A DNA stretch of 64,000 bases, from positions 62,001-126,000 of the forward strand of contig OZ242183.1 of the NCBI GenBank assembly GCA_965205925.1. The letters are read 5' to 3'. Source of the DNA: CAYRJD01 sp965205925 (GTDB lineage Bacteria; Actinomycetota; Acidimicrobiia; Acidimicrobiales; Poriferisodalaceae). The notes below the pieces were generated by a model. That model saw nothing but the letters and a program-made list of their open reading frames with translations. It did no database searches and had not been told where the DNA came from. This document shows positions 52,707 to 59,365 of the stretch, in pieces (the stretch's first letter is position 1; every line of letters begins with the position of its first letter). The position numbers and the translations under genes were made by a program.

Positions 52707-53431
52707 AGGCTTAGAGGCTTAGCTAGTCGGCGCTCTACTGCTAAACCCTCTGCAAGCGTTAGGTCAGACGCAGCTCTGTGACAGCGCCGCAAGCGGCTAG
52801 TGAATAGCCGTCCCCAGCTTCCTACGCCTGCGGCTAGCTCGCTAGCCAGTTCAACGGCTCGCAACGACAAGGCCTCAGGCTCAACCAGCTCGGTAACAAT
52901 GCCGAGCTGTTGCGCGGTGACTGCGTCAATGTCACGACCGGTTAGCAACAACGGCATAGCTGCATCGGCGCCAATCACGCGCGGCAGGCTCTGCGTGCCT
53001 CCTGCGCCTGGCAACATGCCGAGCTTCACCTCTGGCAGGGACATCACTGCATTGGTGGCGGCGATTCTGATGTCGCAGTACAGGGACATTTCGAAACCAG
53101 AACCAAAGGCGTATCCGTGCAGAGCGCAGACAGTGGGAACTGGCAAGGTAGCTAACGCCAACCAGGGATCACGATCCCAGCGAATTCGGCGTGCTTGCGG
53201 AATCGATTCGGCGTTGCCAAATTCTGTCAGGTCTGCACCAGCGCTAAAGCTCTTACCTCTTGCGCTAAGCAGTAAGCAGCGCACGTGCGCAATGTCACGT
53301 ACAGCGCTGATCGCTTCGATCAGCTGATCTCGCATCTCTAGGTTGTAGATGTTGAGAGGCGGGTGATCCAAGGTGATACGAGCTACGCCGGTGACGTCAT
53401 CAATCTCTAGGTGCAGAAGTACTTGGCTCAT
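52703..53431 (-). CDS. Enoyl-CoA hydratase family protein
   Basis: 242-aa crotonase-fold protein. DDVTGVARITLDHPPLNIYN, CLLLSARGKSFSAGADLTEF and TVCALHGYAFGSGFEMSLYCDIRIAATNAVMSLPEVKLGMLPGAGGTQSLPRVIG contain both oxyanion-hole loops and the PEVKLG...PGAGG stretch where the catalytic glutamate sits. Shorter than most by about 15 residues at the C-terminus. The ATG lies in the second copy of a perfect 14-bp duplication; the first copy's ATG overlaps the stop of the upstream CoA-transferase. Confidence 0.87.
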   Translation of the reverse strand: MSQVLLHLEIDDVTGVARITLDHPPLNIYNLEMRDQLIEAISAVRDIAHVRCLLLSARGKSFSAGADLTEFGNAESIPQARRIRWDRDPWLALATLPVPTVCALHGYAFGSGFEMSLYCDIRIAATNAVMSLPEVKLGMLPGAGGTQSLPRVIGADAAMPLLLTGRDIDAVTAQQLGIVTELVEPEALSLRAVELASELAAGVGSWGRLFTSRLRRCHRAASDLTLAEGLAVERRLAKPLSL

Positions 53432-53448
53432 TGGACTTGGCTCATTGG
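53421..53448 (-). repeat. Perfect 14-bp duplication of a start codon region
   Basis: On the minus strand CCAATGAGCCAAGT occurs twice. The upstream ATG (53445) overlaps the CoA-transferase TGA as ATGA and opens a five-codon frame (MSQVQ) whose TGA again overlaps the true hydratase ATG (53431) as ATGA. The structure parallels the coaA leader. Confidence 0.9.
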
Positions 53449-54596
53449 GCGGGGCTTGTTTTGCTTAGGTTTTCTTTGGCAAGAGACACGAGTGGCTGAA
53501 TGGCTTCCGCAAGTGAGACGCGGCGATATTGCACGGTGGATTGCATAGTGGACTGCCTGGTGGACTGCATAGTGGATTCGGTAGTGGTTGGTGGATCGGT
53601 AATGAGCAAATCAATAGCAACCGAACAAGCCAGTAGTCCAGCCAAAGGGTCCGGATAGGAGTAGGCAGGCACTTGAGGTCGTGTGTATGTGCCTGCGCTA
53701 GCGCTATTGCCAAGGCCTGAGGCTGCGTGAACGCCAGTGCCGTAGGCAATCCAGTTGCTCTCCGGAGTGTTTTGCGCAAACGCTGTGATCGCAAGCATTC
53801 GAAGCTTGGGTGCGTAGCAAGAAAGCTTGCTGGGCACTAAACCAAAGTTGGCTAACGCGCGCGGAGAAAGCGAGGTAACCAACAGGTCCGCCGTGCTGAG
53901 AAGCTGATCAAACTGACGCCGATCCGCAGGCAGATCTAAGTCCAGCTCGACTGTTTGCTTGGCAGAGTTGAGCGGCTGGTACATGGGTGATTCGCTCAGG
54001 CCGTCTGGACGCTTGGCGCAGGTGATCTTGGTTACCTGAGCGCCGGCCTTGGCGAGCAGTTGGGTGCACAGCGGACCTGCCCACATAGATGTGAGATCGA
54101 TTACTACCGCTCCAGCGATAATGGTGCTAGCAACCTCCGCGCCAACGGCACTGCTGGCTAAAACAGCATCACTTGAAACAGGGCTACTTGAAACAGGGCA
54201 AGCAACGCCGGACAGGTGGCGGTATGGCGTCACCGCTAGGTGCCACTCTTGTGCCGCGCTGGCCACAACTTCCACATCGGGTTCATTGGCAACGGTTTGC
54301 GCAAAGCGTTGCCAGGTTGGGCCATCTTCGGGACCTAGATCAACACACAGCGCGCTGGATTGTTCACTGTGCTGTCCACCAACTACTCCACCGGTGGGGC
54401 TCCACATGACTGTGTTGTCGGGGCGGTCAGGATTGTCAGGGTTGTTTTGTGCAAACGGCATTAGGCGAGCCATGTCAATCCAAGCTCTTGCACTACCTGC
54501 AGGCTCTGGAAATCTTCCCAACCGATTACTTATCTCACCGCCAAGTAAGTCACCCAGCTCAAACAGGCCGGTCGGCAGCCAGGCGGTTTCGGTCAT
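53442..54596 (-). CDS. CaiB/BaiF-like CoA-transferase, divergent
   Basis: 384-aa protein with the CoA-transferase fold in its second half: AVVIDLTSMWAGPLCTQLLAKAGAQVTKITCAKRPDG, FNSAKQ-like LNSAKQTVELDLDLPADRRQFDQLLSTADLLVTSLSPRALANFGL. The first 130 residues are not a usual N-terminus, and the C-terminal domain is short. It ends with 4-residue repeats (STMQ/STRQ/STVQ) encoded by 12-bp units. The usual catalytic Asp region is not clear, so activity may be altered. Overlaps hydratase genes on both sides by ATGA-type junctions. Confidence 0.75.
   Translation of the reverse strand: MTETAWLPTGLFELGDLLGGEISNRLGRFPEPAGSARAWIDMARLMPFAQNNPDNPDRPDNTVMWSPTGGVVGGQHSEQSSALCVDLGPEDGPTWQRFAQTVANEPDVEVVASAAQEWHLAVTPYRHLSGVACPVSSSPVSSDAVLASSAVGAEVASTIIAGAVVIDLTSMWAGPLCTQLLAKAGAQVTKITCAKRPDGLSESPMYQPLNSAKQTVELDLDLPADRRQFDQLLSTADLLVTSLSPRALANFGLVPSKLSCYAPKLRMLAITAFAQNTPESNWIAYGTGVHAASGLGNSASAGTYTRPQVPAYSYPDPLAGLLACSVAIDLLITDPPTTTESTMQSTRQSTMQSTVQYRRVSLAEAIQPLVSLAKENLSKTSPAQ
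53536..53583 (-). repeat. 12-bp tandem repeat, 4 units, in the CoA-transferase 3' region
   Basis: Four units, GTGGATTGCATA, GTGGACTGCCTG, GTGGACTGCATA and GTGGATTCGGTA (plus strand), coding on the minus strand for ESTMQSTRQSTMQSTVQ. Each begins with GTGGA like the other 12-bp family members. Confidence 0.85.
54375..54391. repeat. Two-unit copy of the 12-bp family
   Basis: TCCACCAACTACTCCAC: two TCCAC cores exactly 12 bp apart, followed by CGGTGGGG, the same border as at 19085. It lies inside the CoA-transferase gene, read there as TGGVVGG. Confidence 0.6.
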
Positions 54597-55291
54597 CTTC
54601 CAGCGAAATCGGGCGGCCGCTTATCAAAGAATGCAGCAAGACCTTCCTCACGATCTTGCGTTGCTGCCAGCTGATGGTTCAGATCACCTTCCAGTCTCAG
54701 TCCTTGCGCTAAACCCTGTTCCATTCCACGTGCAACCGCTTCCTTTGCAAACTCCAACGCCAGAGGTGCTGCACCCGCTAGCTGCTCTAACAATCGCTCA
54801 AGTGCTGCATGTAAATCGTCAGCCAGCTCATGCATTAGCCCCCACTGAAGAGCGGTCTGCGCAGAAATCTCCTTACCCAGCAAAATCATCGCGTTAGCTC
54901 GACCCGCTCCTATCGCACGTGGCAAACGTTGTGTGCCGCCCCACATAGGCAAAAGGCCGCCAACCGCTTGGGTTACAGCAAAACGTGCCGAACTATCACA
55001 AAGACGCAGGTCGCAAGCCAACGCAATCTCCAACCCAACAGACGAGCATTCACCGCTGATCGCACAAATTGTGGGACCGCGTACCGCAGCTATGGCCGCT
55101 GCTGGATCGGGTGATATGCCTGCAGGATCGAAACCAAGGCCAGTACAAAAATCTGTGCCCGGCTCATTAGTAACCACCACGACCGCCGGCTCTCGCCGTT
55201 CACGCGTCTCAGCACATGTCTCACTGATGACGCGTGCTTGATGCTCGCTTAGCTCCCCACCAGCGACAGTTATGCGTGTTATAGCGCTAAT
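54593..55291 (-). CDS. Enoyl-CoA hydratase family protein, probable AUU start
   Basis: Crotonase-fold protein. From the first standard start (GTG 55180) it is 195 aa and lacks the normal N-terminal strand. The same frame is open upstream and reads ISAITRITVAGGELSEHQARV and on to REPAVVVVTNEPGTDFCTG, which restores the usual hydratase N-terminus. The only plausible initiator there is ATT at 55291-55289, preceded by TAAGG at 6-nt spacing; this gives 232 aa. Other features are GECSSVGLEIALACDLRLC and GGLLPMWGGTQRLPRAIG, in place of PGAGG. Its end overlaps the CoA-transferase ATG by 4 bp. Confidence 0.75.
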   Translation of the reverse strand: MSAITRITVAGGELSEHQARVISETCAETRERREPAVVVVTNEPGTDFCTGLGFDPAGISPDPAAAIAAVRGPTICAISGECSSVGLEIALACDLRLCDSSARFAVTQAVGGLLPMWGGTQRLPRAIGAGRANAMILLGKEISAQTALQWGLMHELADDLHAALERLLEQLAGAAPLALEFAKEAVARGMEQGLAQGLRLEGDLNHQLAATQDREEGLAAFFDKRPPDFAGR

Positions 55292-55299
55292 CGGTGGCC

Positions 55300-55545
55300 T
55301 TAGTCGGCTGACTTGGTTTTCTTGGGTTCTTGCAGCACCATGTCTTTACCGTTGCACTGCAAAACAATGGCGCCTGGTTTTGTTACCAGTACCTCAATGC
55401 CGGAATCTTCGTCGTTGTAGCGCTTGCCGACCTTTACGTCTCCCCCGTCAGCCGCCGATACATCGCCTTCACCGCCTTTTGTGACAATTACCTGCACGCC
55501 ACCATCAAATTCAAGCCGCTCTCCAGCTTTGATTGTCCCAGCCAT
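55300..55545 (-). CDS. Small two-repeat protein, function unknown
   Basis: 81-aa acidic protein, unrecognised. AAAGG precedes the ATG at a normal distance. Two halves resemble each other: GERLEFDGGVQVIVTKGGEG and GKRYNDEDSGIEVLVTKPGA, pointing to a small duplicated beta-hairpin unit. Ends in the lysine-rich EPKKTKSAD. Located 8 bp before the AUU-start hydratase on the same strand, so the genes are likely co-transcribed. Confidence 0.75.
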   Translation of the reverse strand: MAGTIKAGERLEFDGGVQVIVTKGGEGDVSAADGGDVKVGKRYNDEDSGIEVLVTKPGAIVLQCNGKDMVLQEPKKTKSAD

Positions 55546-55652
55546 AGTTCATGTCCTTTCAAGATTTTGTCTGTTTCGCGTCCGGCAGTCTATTACTCAG
55601 ACGTACTTAGACACCTAGACCTAGCAGGGTTCTCAGTCCTAAGCTCAGGGTT

Positions 55653-56606
55653 ATGACGCTAGAGCCACAAGCCAACGACCTGATCGCAATGATAAATGGC
55701 CTCAATAAGCCGTCCTTTCAAGAGGTCGGGCATGAGAAGGCTCGCATGGGATTTGAACAGAACGCAACGAACAGCGTGTTTACCGAGGTTGGCTCGGTAA
55801 ACGATGAAGTAATACCCGGACCCGACGGCAACGACTTAATGGTGCGTATCTACACGCCAACCCCCGAAGCTCGCGGATCGCAGAGCAGCGGACCTGGTCT
55901 TGTCTTTTTTCACGGCGGCGGCTGGGTAGTTGGCAGTATCAACACACACGACGGAATGTGTCGAATGCTGACTCAGTTTGCAGGCGTTGTGACGGTGTCG
56001 GTTAACTACCGGCTTGCACCCGAACATCGTTTTCCCACCCCTGCTAATGACTGCTACACGGCGACCGAATGGGTGCTTGCTAATGCGGAGCGACTCGGTA
56101 TCGACCCAACCGCACTTATGGTCGGTGGAGACAGCGCAGGAGGCAACCTGGCAGCCGCAGTGGCATTGATGTGTCGCGATCGCGATGGACCTTCCTTGGC
56201 GATGCAGCTGCTGATCTATCCGGTGACCGACTTTGACAGAGATACGCAATCAATGCACGACAACGCAGAGGGATACCTGCTGACCAGAGCCACTATGTGT
56301 TGGTTTGACGATTCGTACTTGCCTGAAGAGAACCGCGAGCAGTTAGCTAACAACCCTTACGCCGCACCGCTTAGAGCCACTGACCTAGCAGGACTTCCAC
56401 CCGCAGTGGTGATCGTGGCCGACTATGACCCGTTGTGCGACGAAGGCTTGGCATATGCCAAAAAGCTGTCTCAGGCACAGGTACCAACAACGTTGCTGCG
56501 CTACCCGGGACAGTTCCACGGGTTCTTTTCGATGACGAAGTTCTTAGATCAAGCAATCCAAGCGAACTACCTAGCCAGCACTCTCATTAGAAGCATTACC
56601 TGCTAG
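55653..56606 (+). CDS. Alpha/beta-hydrolase, hormone-sensitive-lipase family
   Basis: 317-aa esterase/lipase. Oxyanion motif FFHGGGWVVGSI, nucleophile elbow GGDSAGGNLAAAVAL, acid in VADYDPLCDEGLAYAKKL and histidine in PGQFHGFFSM. Complete catalytic triad of the HSL family. Probably hydrolyses short acyl esters. ATG start at 55653, divergent from the 81-aa gene. Confidence 0.9.
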   Translation: MTLEPQANDLIAMINGLNKPSFQEVGHEKARMGFEQNATNSVFTEVGSVNDEVIPGPDGNDLMVRIYTPTPEARGSQSSGPGLVFFHGGGWVVGSINTHDGMCRMLTQFAGVVTVSVNYRLAPEHRFPTPANDCYTATEWVLANAERLGIDPTALMVGGDSAGGNLAAAVALMCRDRDGPSLAMQLLIYPVTDFDRDTQSMHDNAEGYLLTRATMCWFDDSYLPEENREQLANNPYAAPLRATDLAGLPPAVVIVADYDPLCDEGLAYAKKLSQAQVPTTLLRYPGQFHGFFSMTKFLDQAIQANYLASTLIRSITC

Positions 56607-56644
56607 AAGCAGGGTTTGAGCCAACCAGCGCAGATTAGCTAGCT

Positions 56645-56851
56645 CTATACCTCGTGCTTGAACGACAAGCGCACCTTGGTGCGATAAGCGGTAATCGTTC
56701 CTTCGTCAATCACCACGTCTTGTTCAATCACCTCGGCTACGCGCAAATCGCGCAGTGTTTTTGACGCCTCGTTCACGGCATTCGCCGTCGCTTGCTCCCA
56801 CGATTTATCGCTTGTACCGATCAGTTCGATGACGTTGTAAACGCTGCTCAC
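56645..56851 (-). CDS. Dodecin
   Basis: 68-aa dodecin, a flavin-binding dodecamer that buffers riboflavin, FMN or CoA. VYNVIELIGTSDKSWEQATANAVNEASKTLRDLRVAEVIEQDV carries the flavin-stacking tryptophan in SWEQA. GTG 56851 is preferred because AAGGAG lies 5 bases upstream and the length matches the family; ATG 56890 would add 13 unlike residues. Divergent from a gene with a second dodecin domain. Confidence 0.88.
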   Translation of the reverse strand: MSSVYNVIELIGTSDKSWEQATANAVNEASKTLRDLRVAEVIEQDVVIDEGTITAYRTKVRLSFKHEV

Positions 56852-56934
56852 GGCAACTCCTTCTTGCGGCCTCTTATTTGATTTTTGCAAAGAGGTTTTG
56901 CGTAGTATGGCATCAACTACCTACGGAGCGCCAA

Positions 56935-57708
56935 GTGGACGAAGCCCCCGCGTCAAGCACAAATGCGGTTGAAAAAGTAATCACGATCGTTGCGGCGAGC
57001 CCAATCTCTTGGGAGCATGCGGCGCAAACTATCGTCACCGAGGCAACCAAAACCATTCGTGACTTACATGTCGCGCATGTGGTTAAGCACGATGTATTGC
57101 TATCCGAAGGTGCCGTCGCGATGTATCGCATCAAGCTGCGACTGGCATTTCGCATTGATCGTTACCGACCTTCTCTCACGCCAGGCGAGGCAGACGTAGA
57201 GGTAAGTCGATGGTTAATAGTGACGCACCAAACATTAGGCACCGGTGAGGTAGTAGCCGAGGTTGAACGACTGTCTGCCTTAGGCCCTTGCGAATTCCAT
57301 TTGCTGGTGCCAGCAACGCTGTCACAGGGCTATGCCCGCTCAAGACGCATGTCTATGTTGGCGGCCGACCCAGTGACCGGAATTCCGTCTGAAATGCTGC
57401 AGGCAGGTGCAGATTTCTTGGGTCCGGACACCGAGGGTCAAGAAAAGGCTCGCAAACGGCTAGATGCACAGGTAGAGAAGCTCAGAAAATCTTCCTACGA
57501 CGTAACCGCAGAGCTAGGCGACCCTGATCCCATCAGAGCAGTCACGTCGGTGCTAGGTCGCGCCAGCTTTGACGGCATCATTTTGTCAACCCTGCCTGCT
57601 GGCATCTCGCGGTTTGTAAAAGGAGACCTGCCTAGTCGCGTGAAACGCATTTCAGATCTGCCTGTGACCTTTTTGCCTGGCAAAGTGCCCGAAGATGAGG
57701 ACCTCTAG
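56935..57708 (+). CDS. Dodecin domain fused to a C-terminal universal-stress-like domain
   Basis: 257-aa protein from GTG 56935, which has GGAG six bases upstream; the frame is open to 56878. Residues 12-76 are a dodecin domain (EKVITIVAASPISWEHAAQTIV, tryptophan at 26, RDLHVAHVVKHDV). Residues 88-257 start with SRWLIVTHQTLGTGEVVAEVERL and end with SFDGIILSTLPAGISRFVKGDLPSRVKR and VTFLP, resembling the nucleotide-binding alpha/beta fold of universal stress or similar proteins. Dodecins are normally single-domain. Its stop overlaps the next gene by 14 bp. Confidence 0.82.
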   Translation: MDEAPASSTNAVEKVITIVAASPISWEHAAQTIVTEATKTIRDLHVAHVVKHDVLLSEGAVAMYRIKLRLAFRIDRYRPSLTPGEADVEVSRWLIVTHQTLGTGEVVAEVERLSALGPCEFHLLVPATLSQGYARSRRMSMLAADPVTGIPSEMLQAGADFLGPDTEGQEKARKRLDAQVEKLRKSSYDVTAELGDPDPIRAVTSVLGRASFDGIILSTLPAGISRFVKGDLPSRVKRISDLPVTFLPGKVPEDEDL

Positions 57709-58537
57709 ACCCGAAGTCTTGATGGAATCACGCAGTTATAAACAACGCCACGAAGCCGCGAACGAAGTGTTCGCCGGATTCACCGCAGGTAAGGGTGACG
57801 CCGAGCGGGCTTCGCTAGCGATGACACGCAGCTTGGGTGCGTTAGGAACATTCGCTTTTGACGTTGTGATGGGTGATGTGTGGTCACGACCACAGCTATC
57901 GCGACGCGACCGCAGCCTGATCGTGGTGTCAGTACTGGCCGCTATCGGATCAAACGAAGAGCTGTCGTTTCACACCGAAACCGCTTTGAACCACGGCATG
58001 ACCCGCACAGAGATCGAAGAGATGGTGCTACATGTTGCGGTTTATTCCGGTTACCCCAAAGCAATGATGGCTACGCGCGTGATCGATGATCGGTTTCGCA
58101 CGATCGACGGCGTTGAGCGGCTACCAGAGCGTGAAGCCGCGGCAAAACTCAGCGACGCTGAGCGACGTGGTGCCGGCGCTGAGGTTCGCCAGACCATGAC
58201 CGCCAGACGTGCCGCAAAGGATCCAGATGCAGACATGGCTGCACTTGTTGAACGGCTTGGAGAGGTAGGACGGATCGCATACCACTGGGCGTTCGGTGAT
58301 GTGTGGTCACGACCACAGCTATCACGACGCGACCGCAGTGTGGTGGTGATCTCGATTCTCACTGCACTGAGCCTTACTGACGAGTTGGCATTTCATATTC
58401 CTGCCGGGCTTAATCACGGGCTGAGCCGCACAGAGATCGAAGAGATCATGGTGCAGATGACGATCTACGGCGGAGTACCGCGCGCAGTCGAAGGGGTTCA
58501 TGCAATGCGTAGCGCCTTTAGCAAGATCGACGCTTAG
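57695..58537 (+). CDS. Tandem carboxymuconolactone-decarboxylase-like protein
   Basis: 280-aa protein with two CMD/AhpD-like helical domains, at about 25-135 and 165-275. Each has FGDVWSRPQLSRRDRS-type, HxxxALNHGMTRTEIEE and YxGYP or YGGVP motifs; no CxxC pair is seen, so peroxidase activity is unlikely. The two copies share a 44-bp nearly identical DNA stretch. ATG 57695 overlaps the dodecin-fusion gene; ATG 57722 is an alternative start. Confidence 0.85.
   Translation: MRTSRPEVLMESRSYKQRHEAANEVFAGFTAGKGDAERASLAMTRSLGALGTFAFDVVMGDVWSRPQLSRRDRSLIVVSVLAAIGSNEELSFHTETALNHGMTRTEIEEMVLHVAVYSGYPKAMMATRVIDDRFRTIDGVERLPEREAAAKLSDAERRGAGAEVRQTMTARRAAKDPDADMAALVERLGEVGRIAYHWAFGDVWSRPQLSRRDRSVVVISILTALSLTDELAFHIPAGLNHGLSRTEIEEIMVQMTIYGGVPRAVEGVHAMRSAFSKIDA
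57872..57915 (+). repeat. First copy of a 44-bp internal repeat with palindrome
   Basis: 44-bp segment with one mismatch to 58295-58338. Contains the palindrome TGTGGTC-AC-GACCACA. Encodes GDVWSRPQLSRRDRS in the first CMD domain. Confidence 0.85.
58295..58338 (+). repeat. Second copy of the 44-bp internal repeat
   Basis: Same sequence as 57872-57915 save one base (A for G), in the second CMD domain. A further 21-bp identity, ending in GAGATCGAAGAGAT, occurs downstream in each copy. Confidence 0.85.
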
Positions 58538-59331
58538 AAACTCGCAAAGCGGTCTTGAGCATCTGCAGAGCGAATAGCGCTAGCCGAAACGTCACCATCA
58601 AACTCTGACAGATCGCCTAGGCGAGTTAGCTGGCTATAACCGCGCAGCTGATGCTTCGTCATTTGAACAGACAGAGCCGGCAAGTTGACAACTCGTTGCA
58701 CCCAGCGATCAACAGCCAGCTCTAGTGCATCCTCATCAGCGCAGACTTCATGAGCCATACCCCAAGCCGCAGCAGTCTGGCCGTCAATGTGCTCACTAGT
58801 CATGATGAACTGACGTGCACGCGCCATTCCTATTTCTGAAATCAGTCGTGGCGTAGCACCCCACGGCAGTGGTACACCCAGATCAACCTCTGGTACGTAC
58901 CACTGAGTGTCAGAGGTGCAAATACGAAAATCACAGCAAAGCGCGAAACAGCAGCCACCGCCGATGGCATGGCCGTGAACGCGTGCAATGGTTACCACTT
59001 CGCAATCTTCGATGGCGCGCGTGGCTCGTCGGCCGAGTTGGCTGGCATACCTTGCAGCACTGGCGCTAGGTGATTGTGCGTGCTCTTCACGTCGATCGGC
59101 ACCCGCACAGAATGTTTTGCCGCGCCCGCCTAACACCACTACTCGAATGTCGGTTTGGTCGTTCAGTGCAGTAAACAGTTTGACTACGTCTTGGATCATG
59201 GCTTGGTCGTGAGCGTTGCGTGCCTGCGGTCGGTTGAACCATGCTCGCAGCACGGGACCGCTTTTTTCTAGCTCAATCCACTTGAGCTTGAGTGCTGATA
59301 AATCATCAAGTTTTGAATCGTTTCTTGGCAT
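58534..59331 (-). CDS. Enoyl-CoA hydratase family protein
   Basis: 265-aa crotonase-fold protein from ATG 59331 (the frame extends to 59361). WIELEKSGPVLRAWFNRPQARNAHD, VVVLGGRGKTFCAGADRREEH and TIARVHGHAIGGGCCFALCCDFRICTSDTQWYVPEVDLGVPLPWGATPRL carry the oxyanion loops and PEVDLGVPLP; PWGATP replaces the usual PGAGGT. Its start codon lies in an inverted repeat shared with the divergent hydrolase gene. Overlaps the CMD gene by 4 bp at the 3' end. Confidence 0.87.
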   Translation of the reverse strand: MPRNDSKLDDLSALKLKWIELEKSGPVLRAWFNRPQARNAHDQAMIQDVVKLFTALNDQTDIRVVVLGGRGKTFCAGADRREEHAQSPSASAARYASQLGRRATRAIEDCEVVTIARVHGHAIGGGCCFALCCDFRICTSDTQWYVPEVDLGVPLPWGATPRLISEIGMARARQFIMTSEHIDGQTAAAWGMAHEVCADEDALELAVDRWVQRVVNLPALSVQMTKHQLRGYSQLTRLGDLSEFDGDVSASAIRSADAQDRFASF

Positions 59332-59365
59332 TGCACCAGTGTTGCCGCAAGACTGGCGCAATGCC
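59327..59365. promoter_or_regulatory. Inverted repeat holding both divergent start codons
   Basis: Arms GGCATTGCACCAGT (59327-59340) and ACTGGCGCAATGCC (59352-59365) match with one mismatch around 11 bp. The ATG of each divergent gene lies symmetrically in an arm, 29 bp apart. It could be a dual operator covering both starts; no -10 or -35 element is visible inside. Confidence 0.5.
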
